Below, one piece after another: positions 24,328 to 32,939 of a stretch of DNA of 64,000 bases (its first letter is position 1; each line of letters starts with the position of its first letter). Source of the DNA: Akkermansia muciniphila (lineage in GTDB: Bacteria; Verrucomicrobiota; Verrucomicrobiia; Verrucomicrobiales; Akkermansiaceae); NCBI RefSeq assembly GCF_040616545.1, contig NZ_CP156688.1:2666001-2730000 (forward strand), read 5' to 3'. The notes under the pieces were generated by a model that saw only the letters and a program-made list of their open reading frames with translations, made no database searches and had not been told where the DNA came from. A program made the position numbers and the translations under genes.

Positions 24328-25584
24328 ATGAAAATAGCCGTCATTGGAAAAGGTGGGCGTGAACACGCACTGGTCAAGGCTCTCAAGGAATCCCCTTCCG
24401 CCCCGGAAATGTACTGTTTTCCGGGCAGCGACGCCATCAACCGTCTGGCCGCCCCCATCCCTGCCAGGGATCTGCCTACGCTGATCGACTGGATGGTTTC
24501 CAATAAAGTGGACCTCTGCGTAGCCGGGGAGGAAAGCTATCTGGTGAAGGATGAGGGCTTGGCGAACGCCTGTGCCCGTGCAGGCATCCCCTGCTGGGGC
24601 CCCGTAAAGGAAAGCGCCCAGCTGGAAGCCAGCAAGGAATTTGCCAAGGAGTTCCTGCTCCGCCACCAGATACCCACCGGGCAGGCCCGTGTGGCCGCCA
24701 CCCTGGAGGAAGCGCAGCAATTCATTGGCGGCGTTTATCCCACCGTGCTGAAATTTGACGGACTGGCCGCCGGAAAGGGCGTGGCCGTCTGCATGACCAG
24801 GGAGGAAGCGGACGCATTCCTGAAGGAAGTGTTTACGGACAGGCGCTTCGGTGAAGGGCGCCTGCTGGTGGAAGAATTTCTGACGGGGCCGGAAGTATCC
24901 ATCTTCGGCGCTTTGGTGGACGACCACTACCTCATTCTCTGCCCGGCGCGCGACTACAAGCGCCTCAAGGAAGGCGACGCGGGCCCCAACACGGGCGGCA
25001 TGGGCGCCGTGGCCTCTCGCCGGCTCGTGGAGCCGGACATGCTGGAACGCATTGAAAAGGAAATCGTGGCCCCCACGGTAGCCGGACTGAAAAAGGACGG
25101 GCTGCCCTACCGCGGCTTCCTGTACTTCGGCCTGATGCTGACCCCTGGCGGCCCCAAGGTGATTGAATACAACTGCCGCTTTGGGGACCCGGAATGCCAG
25201 GCCGTCATGCCTCTGCTCTCCGGAGACCTGGCTTCCTTCTGCCTTCATGGAGCCAAAGGGGAATTCACCCCGGAAGAAATCTCCTTCCAAAACGGTTGGA
25301 GCGTCTGCTGCGTGCTGGCCTCCCGGGGGTACCCGGAAACCTCCCACTCCGGCGACTGCATCCAGGGGTTGAACGACGTCGTGAACGCCTCCGTGTACCA
25401 CGCGGGCACCAAATGGAATGCGGACAAAAATTGTTTTGAAACCAACGGCGGCCGCGTGCTGGCCGTGGTGGCGCAGGGAGAAACCCTGTCCGAAGCGCGC
25501 CAGCGCGCCCATAACGAAACCAAGAAGGTCAAATTTGACGGCATGCAGCGCCGCCCGGACATAGGCTTCACCAGCTTCGTCTGA
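24328..25584 (+). CDS. purD: Phosphoribosylamine-glycine ligase (GARS)
   Basis: A 418-residue ATP-grasp enzyme for the second step of purine synthesis, joining glycine to phosphoribosylamine. It has the N-terminal KIAVIGKGGREHAL, LKFDGLAAGKGVAV, EEFLTGPEVSIF, PNTGGMGA and EYNCRFGDPECQ, all GARS signatures. The ATG at 24328 gives the family start (MKIAVIGKGGREH), while the frame opens at 24238. The length is normal. The next gene, a DUF1287 protein, begins 25 bp later. Confidence 0.96.
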   Translation: MKIAVIGKGGREHALVKALKESPSAPEMYCFPGSDAINRLAAPIPARDLPTLIDWMVSNKVDLCVAGEESYLVKDEGLANACARAGIPCWGPVKESAQLEASKEFAKEFLLRHQIPTGQARVAATLEEAQQFIGGVYPTVLKFDGLAAGKGVAVCMTREEADAFLKEVFTDRRFGEGRLLVEEFLTGPEVSIFGALVDDHYLILCPARDYKRLKEGDAGPNTGGMGAVASRRLVEPDMLERIEKEIVAPTVAGLKKDGLPYRGFLYFGLMLTPGGPKVIEYNCRFGDPECQAVMPLLSGDLASFCLHGAKGEFTPEEISFQNGWSVCCVLASRGYPETSHSGDCIQGLNDVVNASVYHAGTKWNADKNCFETNGGRVLAVVAQGETLSEARQRAHNETKKVKFDGMQRRPDIGFTSFV

Positions 25585-25609
25585 TTTTTCGCCTCCCCCA
25601 ACTGCCCCC

Positions 25610-26209
25610 ATGAAAATCCCTGCCCTTCTCTCCCTCCTGTTCCTTTCCTGTTCCGCGTGCCTAGTGGCGGACAACGCTGCGCTGGCCGCCAAGGCGCGCG
25701 AACAGATAGGAGTAACGGTCTCCTACAACGGAGGCTACCAGTCCATCCCCTACCCTGGCGGGGATGTTCCCAAGGAAACCGGAGTGTGCACGGACGTGGT
25801 CATCCGCGCCATGAGGGCCTTCGGCCTGGACCTTCAGAAAGCCGTGCATGAGGACATGAAGGCCCACTTCTCCAAATACCCCAAAAACTGGGGTCTGAAA
25901 ACCACGGACCGCAGCATTGACCACCGGAGGGTGCCCAACCTCCGCACCTTCTTCAGCCGTCGGGGATGGTCCGTCCCCATCACTAAAACGGCGGCGGACT
26001 ACAAGCCCGGCGATCTGGTTACCTGGAACCTGGGGGGCTCGGTCCCCCATATCGGCATCGTTTCCGACAAAAAGACGGAGGAAGGCACGCCGCTGATCAT
26101 TCACAACATCGGCGGCGGCACGCAGGAGGAAGACTGCCTGTTCCTTTACACCATCACGGGCCACTACCGCCCCGTACTGGACACGGGGAAACAGAGTTCC
26201 CAATCCTGA
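25610..26209 (+). CDS. DUF1287 secreted protein
   Basis: A 199-residue exported protein. An N-terminal hydrophobic segment (residues 3-17) ends in LSCSAC, so it has a signal peptide and may be a lipoprotein. The mature domain shows the DUF1287 pattern: ARAQIG-like start, GYQSIPYPGGDVPKETGVCTDVVIRAMRAFGLDLQ, DHRRVPNLRTFF, KPGDLVTWNL and PHIGIVSDKK ending in HNIGGGTQEED. The Cys/His layout (GVCTDVV, PHIGIV) resembles NlpC/P60-type cysteine peptidase folds, but the family function is not established. It lies 25 bp after purD. Confidence 0.85.
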   Translation: MKIPALLSLLFLSCSACLVADNAALAAKAREQIGVTVSYNGGYQSIPYPGGDVPKETGVCTDVVIRAMRAFGLDLQKAVHEDMKAHFSKYPKNWGLKTTDRSIDHRRVPNLRTFFSRRGWSVPITKTAADYKPGDLVTWNLGGSVPHIGIVSDKKTEEGTPLIIHNIGGGTQEEDCLFLYTITGHYRPVLDTGKQSSQS

Positions 26210-26387
26210 TTTCCCCCGTCCTTGCACAGCCTGCCGCCACAAGCTCCCGGAGACTTTCCCCGGAATTGCAAAGAGCGCCGCATGCCCATGAGGCGGATTT
26301 GCACATCCGGTGCGGGTCCCCTGTGCAAGGTTTGGAATGCCCATGAACCTTCTTGCAAAAAGAGGGGGCTTCCGTCATCATGTATTC

Positions 26388-28010
26388 ATGGTCACACCTG
26401 CATTCTCCGATTGTGTCAACAAGCTGGGCGTCGCTGAAAACGACGTGATCCCCTTCGGCCGCAACAAGGCCAAGATTTCCCTGGATGTACTCAACAAGCC
26501 GGCCTCTCCCGGCAAGCTTATTCTGGTCTCCGCCATCACGCCCACCCCTTCCGGAGAAGGGAAAACCACCGTGTCCATCGGTTTGGCGCAAGGCTTGCAG
26601 GCCATCGGTAAAAAAGCCTGCCTGGCGCTCCGCCAGCCCTCCATGGGTCCGGTATTCGGCCGCAAGGGCGGCGCCACCGGCGGCGGCAAAAGCTCCCTGA
26701 CGCCTCCGGATGAAATCAACATGCACTTTACGGGGGACTTTCATGCCATCACGTCCGCCCACAACCTGATCAGCGCCATCCTGGACAACGCCATGTTCTT
26801 CCACACGCTGAACATTGACGAACGCAAAGTCACCTGGAAGCGCGTCATGGACATGAACGACCGCTCCCTGCGCTCCGTCATCGTGGGGCTCAACAAGCAG
26901 GGCTTTCCGCGTGAAACGGGCTTCGACATCACCCCGGCTTCGGAAATCATGGCGTGCTTGTGCCTGGCTACCTCCTACAAGGACATGGAAGACCGCATCA
27001 ACCGCATCGTGATCGGCTTCACGTCGGACGACAAGCCCGTATTCGCCCGGGAACTCGGCATCACCGGTTCCGTCATGGCCCTGCTGAAAGACGCCCTGAT
27101 GCCCAACCTGGTGCAAACGGTGGAAGGCGTGCCCTGCTTCCTGCACGGCGGCCCGTTCGCCAACATCGCCCACGGCTGCAACTCCGTGCTGGCTACTAAA
27201 ATGGCCCTGCACTTCGGCGACTATGCCGTCACGGAAGCCGGCTTCGCCTTTGACCTGGGAGCGGAAAAATTCCTGGACATCAAATGCCGCCAGTCCGGCC
27301 TGGATCCGGCCGCCATCGTCATTGTAGCCACGGCGCGCGCGCTGAAAATGCACGGAGGCACCGCCCTGGCGGACCTGAAAAACACGGACGTGGCCGCCCT
27401 GAAAAAAGGCCTGGCCAACCTGGACGCCCATCTGGACGCCGCTGCCCACTACAAACGGCCCGTGGTGGTGGCCGTCAACAAATTCTTTGACGACTCCCGG
27501 GAAGAACTGGACGCTATCGTGGAACACTGCGCGGAACGCGGCATCCCCTGCGCCATTGCGGACATCTTCTCCCAGGGAGGGGAAGGAGGCAAAGACCTGG
27601 CCCAAATGGTAGCGCAAGCCGCGGAAAAGCCCTCCGCCCCCTTCAAGCCCCTGTATGAATCCGCCCTGCCAGTGGAAGAAAAACTCAACATCATTGCCCG
27701 CAGCATTTACGGTGCGGACGGCGTGGAACTGACGCCCGCGGCCAAAAAGAAGCTGGCCCAGTTTGAAGCCAGCCGCCTGACGGACCTGCCCGTCTGCATG
27801 GCAAAAACCCAGAACTCCCTTTCCGACAACGGACGCCTGCGCGGACGCCCCACCGGATTCACCGTTACCGTGCGCGACTTTGAAATCGCCAACGGCGCCG
27901 GCTTCCTGGTGGCCCTGTGCGGGGAAATCATGCGCATGCCCGCCCTGCCCGTCTCCCCCAACGCCATGCACATCTATCTGGACAACAAGGGCAACGTCCA
28001 GGGGCTCTGA
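26388..28010 (+). CDS. fhs: Formate-tetrahydrofolate ligase
   Basis: A 540-residue enzyme that makes 10-formyl-THF from formate, THF and ATP. The P-loop-like segment TPTPSGEGKTT is at about residues 58-68; RQPSMGPVFGRKGGATGGG and DEINMHFTGDFHAITSAHNL are family hallmarks, and the C-terminal half has VTEAGFAFDLGAEKF. I start at the ATG at 26388, while the frame opens at 26310. The length is close to the usual 550-560. It would feed one-carbon units to purine synthesis (purD is nearby). Confidence 0.95.
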   Translation: MVTPAFSDCVNKLGVAENDVIPFGRNKAKISLDVLNKPASPGKLILVSAITPTPSGEGKTTVSIGLAQGLQAIGKKACLALRQPSMGPVFGRKGGATGGGKSSLTPPDEINMHFTGDFHAITSAHNLISAILDNAMFFHTLNIDERKVTWKRVMDMNDRSLRSVIVGLNKQGFPRETGFDITPASEIMACLCLATSYKDMEDRINRIVIGFTSDDKPVFARELGITGSVMALLKDALMPNLVQTVEGVPCFLHGGPFANIAHGCNSVLATKMALHFGDYAVTEAGFAFDLGAEKFLDIKCRQSGLDPAAIVIVATARALKMHGGTALADLKNTDVAALKKGLANLDAHLDAAAHYKRPVVVAVNKFFDDSREELDAIVEHCAERGIPCAIADIFSQGGEGGKDLAQMVAQAAEKPSAPFKPLYESALPVEEKLNIIARSIYGADGVELTPAAKKKLAQFEASRLTDLPVCMAKTQNSLSDNGRLRGRPTGFTVTVRDFEIANGAGFLVALCGEIMRMPALPVSPNAMHIYLDNKGNVQGL

Positions 28011-28048
28011 ACAGTCTCAACGCAAGACACAACACCTCACCGCACACC

Positions 28049-28965
28049 ATGAAAATCGCCATTCTGGGGGCCGGAGCCCTCGGCTGCTATTACGGAGCCA
28101 GGCTCCAGGAATCGGGCCAGGACGTCTCCTTCATCGTACGTTCGGAATACGGCTACCTAAAAGAACACGGCCTGGAAGTGAAAAGCCTGCACGGAGACAT
28201 CTCCCTGCCCCACGTCAAAGTCTACCGGGACTCCGCGGAAGTCGGGCCCGTGGACCTGGTCGTGGTCGCATGGAAAAGCACGGCAAATGCCGGGTTCGCC
28301 AAGGCCCTGCCTCCGCTGATGGAACCGGACACGGTCGTGGTGACCCTGCAAAACGGCATGGGAAATGCGGAGAAAATTGCCCGCATCATTCCGGCGGACC
28401 GCATCTATGTGGGCCTGTGCTTCATCTGCGCCATGCGCGCGGAGCCGGGCCATGTCAACCATCTGGAAGGCGGCAACATTCAGTTTGCCCCCTTCGTCCC
28501 CTCACCGGAAGGCTCTGAAAAGGCCCGGGAGCTCTCCGAATTGTTTGCCAGCGCCGGCATCAAGACCCGCGCCTTTGACGCCGCGGAACAAATCCAGTGG
28601 TACAAGCTCGTCTGGAACATCCCGTTCAACGGACTGTGCCTGGCGCTGGGGGGCATCAGCATTGCGGAACTCTATCAAAACCCGGAAAACGTCGCCCGGG
28701 CGCGCCGCATCATGGAAGAAGTAGTACAGGCGGCCAAGGCCCGCGGCTACACCCTGCCGGACGACCTGGTGGAATTCCACCTCTCCCGCACGGAAAGCAT
28801 GGGCTCCTTCATCCCGTCCAGCGCGGTGGACTACAACGCAGGCCGCCCCATTGAATACACGGCCATCTGGGGTGACCCCTCGCCAAGGCGCACCAGGCCG
28901 GAGCCTCCCTTCCGGAATGGGAGCGCCTGGACCGGGACATCCGCAAGCGCCTGAACATGGACTGA
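28049..28965 (+). pseudogene. panE: Ketopantoate reductase-like gene with 3' frameshift
   Basis: The gene encodes a 2-dehydropantoate 2-reductase-family protein: the Rossmann start KIAILGAGALGCYYGARL, TLQNGMGN, and WYKLVWNIPFN with the catalytic Lys. In the current frame it ends at 28954 with an unnatural Arg/Pro/Ser-rich tail after residue 275. Adding one base in the CCCC run at 28876-28879 restores a good helical C-terminus (LAKAHQAGASLPEWERLDRD, then IRKRLNMD) ending at TGA 28965. So a single C appears to be missing. It may be a real mutation, which would leave most of the fold intact, or a sequencing error in a homopolymer. It starts 38 bp after fhs. Substrate identity (ketopantoate or another 2-keto acid) is not certain. 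Confidence 0.8.
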
Positions 28966-28998
28966 TTCTCCTGATTTTGTTCAACTACTCTAGAGAAT

Positions 28999-30960
28999 AT
29001 GCAACAAGCCTATTATTCTAATGATATACAATCATTTTGCACCCAATCTCTAGAAGAAATTTTAGGTCAACTTGCTGTTAATAACTCCTTTGACCTAGAG
29101 CAAAATTTACGTAATTCATGGGTTGACGAGATCAAATTACTACAACACGTTCTTCAAAATATTCCTACTGGTTCACTGGCCTTTGAATATACAATTCCCC
29201 GTATTGGAGAACGGATAGACGTGGTCATAGCCTATGCAGGTGTTCTCTACATCCTTGAATTTAAAGTAGGAGAAACATGTTATCCCAGATACGCCAGTGA
29301 CCAGGTGGTAGACTATGCCTTAGCACTTAAGTATTTTCATCAAGAAAGCCATCACAGGAAAATTGTTCCTCTTGTCGTTTGCACGAAAGCCCCCCCTAAG
29401 GAGCATGAACTTAAAGCATACCAAGACGGAGTATATCACCCTCTTCTTTGCAATGCTGATACTTTAGGTCCCACCTTAAGAAAGCTTACTGATAAGTTAT
29501 TTGATGAGGAGTTCTCTTTTGAACAATGGTTAGCTTCACCATACATGCCAACTCCTACCATTATTGAAGCTGCACAAGCGCTTTACCGTGGGCATGATGT
29601 TAAAGAAATTTCACGAAGTGATGCAGGAGCTTACAATCTGAGCCGCACCACACAGACACTGAATAGGATTATTGATCAAAGTAAACAAAACCATGAAAAA
29701 TCCATCTGCTTTGTCACCGGAGTGCCTGGTGCAGGAAAAACCTTGGTAGGCCTTAATATTGCTAATGAACGGCATCAATATGATGAACAAGAGCATGCTG
29801 TTTTTCTTTCTGGTAATGGCCCATTAGTTTCTGTCTTGCGGGAGGCCCTGGCACGGGATGAAGTCAAACGCTCTAAAGGTGAAATTACAAAAACAGAATC
29901 TAAAAGAAAAGTCTCTGCTTTTATTCAGAATATTCATCACTTTCGTAATGCAGGCTTACCTCCAGCTACCCAAGCTCCTGTAGAGAAAGTGGCCATCTTT
30001 GACGAAGCGCAACGTGCCTGGACAAAAGAACAAACGGCCAAGTTTATGCTGAAACGTCACAGCCTTCCCTGGGATATGTCGGAACCTGAATTTTTGATTA
30101 GTGTGATGGACCGGCACCAAGATTGGGCGGTTATTATCTGTTTAATCGGAGGGGGGCAAGAAATCCATACAGGGGAGGCGGGGTTGCCTGCTTGGTTTGA
30201 CGCATTAAGAGAACGTTTTCCCCATTGGAATGTTTATGCATCCCCTCAAATCTCTGATACGGAATATACGAGAGGAACCTCCCTTAAAACTCTCTTTAAG
30301 GGGTTACCTCTTGATGAAAGAACAGACCTGCACCTCTCTGTTTCCATCCGTTCTTTCCGGAATGAACAAGTTTCAGCATTTGTAAAATCTCTTTTAGACA
30401 AAGACTTGCCAGTAGCTCAGCACCTCTATTCTGCTCTTTCATCTGACTATCCCATTGTGCTTACTCGTAACCTACAAAAAGCGCGTCAATGGGTACGTGA
30501 GCAAGCCAGGGGAACAGAACGTTATGGAATCATTGCCAGTTCTGGGGCCAAACGGTTACGCCAATTTGGAATTTGGGTACAAAGTAACATTCAGGCAGAA
30601 AACTGGTTTCTAAATGGTAAGGAGGATGTCCGATCTTCCTATTTTCTAGAAGATACGGCCACGGAATTTGATATTCAAGGTCTGGAAATTGATTGGGCCG
30701 TTGTCGCGTGGGATGCAGATTACCGCATTGAAAATGGACATTTCAAATCTTATAACTTTACAGGGTCTAGCTGGAAAACAGTAGGTCAAAGAGATGCCCA
30801 GCTCTATCTTAAAAATACCTATCGCGTCTTATTGACACGAGCCCGACAAGGATTTGTGCTCTTTATACCAGAAGGCTGTGACGCGGATTTGACTCGGCAA
30901 TGTTCCTTTTATGATGGTATTTATTATTATTTAAAAGAAATAGGAATAAAGGAGCTATAA
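28999..30960 (+). CDS. Nuclease-helicase, PD-(D/E)XK plus DUF2075 SF1 helicase
   Basis: A 653-residue protein. The N-terminal part (about 1-180) has a PD-(D/E)XK-like core: RIGERIDVVI with Asp74, then ILEFKVG with Glu87 and Lys89. The middle and C-terminus form a superfamily 1 helicase of the DUF2075 type: Walker A GVPGAGKT (241-248), Walker B IFDEAQ (333-338), FDIQGLEIDWAVVAWD and the final RVLLTRARQG (motif VI). It probably acts on DNA or RNA in the cytosol. Base composition is strikingly AT-rich (about 40% GC by eye) compared with both neighbours, so it is likely transferred. It stands alone, directly after the frameshifted panE. A phage-defence role is inference; no partner gene is present. 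Confidence 0.82.
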   Translation: MQQAYYSNDIQSFCTQSLEEILGQLAVNNSFDLEQNLRNSWVDEIKLLQHVLQNIPTGSLAFEYTIPRIGERIDVVIAYAGVLYILEFKVGETCYPRYASDQVVDYALALKYFHQESHHRKIVPLVVCTKAPPKEHELKAYQDGVYHPLLCNADTLGPTLRKLTDKLFDEEFSFEQWLASPYMPTPTIIEAAQALYRGHDVKEISRSDAGAYNLSRTTQTLNRIIDQSKQNHEKSICFVTGVPGAGKTLVGLNIANERHQYDEQEHAVFLSGNGPLVSVLREALARDEVKRSKGEITKTESKRKVSAFIQNIHHFRNAGLPPATQAPVEKVAIFDEAQRAWTKEQTAKFMLKRHSLPWDMSEPEFLISVMDRHQDWAVIICLIGGGQEIHTGEAGLPAWFDALRERFPHWNVYASPQISDTEYTRGTSLKTLFKGLPLDERTDLHLSVSIRSFRNEQVSAFVKSLLDKDLPVAQHLYSALSSDYPIVLTRNLQKARQWVREQARGTERYGIIASSGAKRLRQFGIWVQSNIQAENWFLNGKEDVRSSYFLEDTATEFDIQGLEIDWAVVAWDADYRIENGHFKSYNFTGSSWKTVGQRDAQLYLKNTYRVLLTRARQGFVLFIPEGCDADLTRQCSFYDGIYYYLKEIGIKEL

Positions 30961-31016
30961 GAATCCCAGGATGTCTTTTTCTTGGGATGAAAAGCTAAAT
31001 AACTCTGCGTATTATC

Positions 31017-31895
31017 ATGCTGAAAACCACCATCATTTTCATCATTGCCCTGCTGGGCTTCGGCATGATCCGGCTGCCTTTGCAGAACCATATCCTGGAA
31101 CAGGAGAAGGCGGCGGGGCTGCTGGATGATCCGGTGAAGCTTTCCTCTTCCGATTATCTGGAGCAGCAGCTTGCGATGGTCTCCCTGGGGGGGCTGCGCT
31201 CCCTGGTGGCGGCCGTGCTGAGCATGGAGGCGTTCGACTGTTTCCTGATTTCCGACTGGGCCAATCTGGAACGCCGCTACAACCAGATTACTTCTCTCGC
31301 CCCCCATTCCGATTTTTACTGGGACAACGGTTCGTGGCATCTGGGCAACAATGCCTCCTCCAGCTACCTGGATAACAAGCGGCTTTCCCCCATGGAACGC
31401 CGGGAGGGCTTCCGGAAGTACATCCAGAAAGGCCGCCGTTTCCTGGAAAAAGGCATCGGCGCCAACCCCGGAAGCTGGTATTTGCAGTCCCTGCTGGGCA
31501 ACATGTACAGTGATACCTACCGTCAGCCGGATTTTGAAAAGGCCGCGGAAGCCTACCGCAAGGCCCGGGAGCTGGGAGCCCCGCCCCTGACGGCCCGCAA
31601 GGAGTTTTACGCGCTTGTCCGCGTTCCTTCCAAATCCCGTGAGGCGCTGGAGCTGGGCCGGGAATTGTTCAAGGACCCGCGTAACCGGACGCCCAGCCTG
31701 GTGAACAACATTTTTGTCCTGGAAAACAGGCTGAACGTGCCGGAGAAGGACCGCGTTCCCTTCCGGGAATTGTTCCCTACGGATGAAATCGCCCGCGACC
31801 TGATGACCAGCCACCTGGCCAATTCCCTCAGGTACCCCGTGGACGGCCTGAGGGAGGCGCTGGAGTCTTTGCCGGAAGAAAAGACCAAAGATTGA
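31017..31895 (+). CDS. Membrane-anchored TPR-like protein of unknown function
   Basis: A 292-residue protein I cannot name. One N-terminal hydrophobic helix (residues 3-20, KTTIIFIIALLGFGMIRL) anchors it, with the rest outside the membrane. The body is helical: LGGLRSLVAAVLSMEAF, then YIQKGRRFLEKGIGANPGSWYLQSLLGNMYSD and FEKAAEAYRKARELGAPP, which resemble tetratricopeptide repeats (residues 140-190). Composition returns to the GC-rich background. It is followed by a stem-loop at 31903. Confidence 0.6.
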   Translation: MLKTTIIFIIALLGFGMIRLPLQNHILEQEKAAGLLDDPVKLSSSDYLEQQLAMVSLGGLRSLVAAVLSMEAFDCFLISDWANLERRYNQITSLAPHSDFYWDNGSWHLGNNASSSYLDNKRLSPMERREGFRKYIQKGRRFLEKGIGANPGSWYLQSLLGNMYSDTYRQPDFEKAAEAYRKARELGAPPLTARKEFYALVRVPSKSREALELGRELFKDPRNRTPSLVNNIFVLENRLNVPEKDRVPFRELFPTDEIARDLMTSHLANSLRYPVDGLREALESLPEEKTKD

Positions 31896-31902
31896 AAATC
31901 AA

Positions 31903-31951
31903 AATACTAAACGGAGAAAACTTTAGTCCGGGGTCTTTCCCATTTAGTATT
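31903..31951 (+). terminator. Possible terminator hairpin
   Basis: AATACTAAA (31903-31911) pairs perfectly with TTTAGTATT (31943-31951) around a 31-base loop, followed by TATTTTA. It begins 8 bp after the preceding stop. The long loop and AT-rich stem make it a weak terminator, and it could be another structured element. Confidence 0.4.
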
Positions 31952-32013
31952 TATTTTACCGGCCGCGCTTGGCAAAGCCCCGGAAAAGTGCTATGGTTTT
32001 TCACCGCAATACC

Positions 32014-32751
32014 ATGAGTAGAATAGCCCTGATCAGTGACATCCATGCCAACCTGCCCGCTCTGGAAGCGGTAATGAAGGATATAGAACAGTTGCGATGC
32101 GATGCCGTTTACTGCCTGGGTGATATTGTAGGCTACAACGCCAATCCTTCCGAATGCCTTGAATTCATCCGCGAACGCCAGATTCCCACCGTGCGCGGCA
32201 ACCATGATGAGGAAGCCATTGGGGAGGACAATCCCGCAGGCATGAATCCCGTAGCGTACAACGCCCTGATGTGGACGCGCCGGCAGCTTTCCGACGAACA
32301 GAAGAAGTGGCTGCGCCGCGCGCCGTTCCAGCGCATCCTGCCCAATGAAATCGTTCTGGTGCACGCCACGCAGGACAAGCCCAATTCCTGGGCCTACGTC
32401 ACGAATGTGGATACGGCCACGCACAGCATCAACATGCTGCGCGACAACCAATTCCTGTGCTTCAACGGCCATACGCACGTCCCCCGCACTTTCATTCGCC
32501 ATGAAGGGAGCATCCAGGAATATGAATCCGGGGACATCCAGCTTCTCAAAACCAACAAGTACCTCATCAATGTAGGTTCCGTCGGCCAGCCCCGGGACGG
32601 AGACCCCCGCGCCGCCTATGGCGTGCTGGATGTGGACAGCATGGTTTACTACCAGCGCCGCGTGGAGTACGACGTGGAGGAGGCGCAGAGGCGCATCCTG
32701 GCCGCCGGGCTTCCGGACATGCTGGCACGCCGCCTGGGGGAAGGCATTTAG
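32014..32751 (+). CDS. Calcineurin-like metallophosphoesterase
   Basis: A 245-residue protein of the MJ0936/YfcE-like phosphoesterase group. All metal-site motifs are visible: ALISDIHANLPAL (D-x-H), LGDIVGYNANP (G-D), TVRGNHDE (G-N-H-D) and CFNGHTHVPR (G-H-T-H). The substrate, possibly a cyclic nucleotide or phosphodiester, is unknown. The ATG at 32014 gives the family start; the frame opens at 31969. Confidence 0.9.
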   Translation: MSRIALISDIHANLPALEAVMKDIEQLRCDAVYCLGDIVGYNANPSECLEFIRERQIPTVRGNHDEEAIGEDNPAGMNPVAYNALMWTRRQLSDEQKKWLRRAPFQRILPNEIVLVHATQDKPNSWAYVTNVDTATHSINMLRDNQFLCFNGHTHVPRTFIRHEGSIQEYESGDIQLLKTNKYLINVGSVGQPRDGDPRAAYGVLDVDSMVYYQRRVEYDVEEAQRRILAAGLPDMLARRLGEGI

Positions 32752-32939
32752 TGTTCCGCTCCCCTTTTCAGGTTCATGCGGGTTCAGCCTCTGAAACCCT
32801 GCGGCATTGTCCCTTGTTTCTGCGCCCCATCCGCACCGGCATTGAGAAAAACCGGGATGCCTGCATGTTAGCAAAGGCTCACAAATTTGCATTGCTACTT
32901 GCCTCACATGCCACAAACCAGTAGAGTTCTGCGCGACGA

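Noticed and set aside
26154-27971. A 605-codon minus-strand open frame
   Set aside because: It is antisense to fhs, whose family motifs are complete on the plus strand.
28966-31016. An insertion sequence or prophage carrying the AT-rich gene
   Set aside because: No transposase, integrase, inverted repeats or direct repeats could be seen at the edges.
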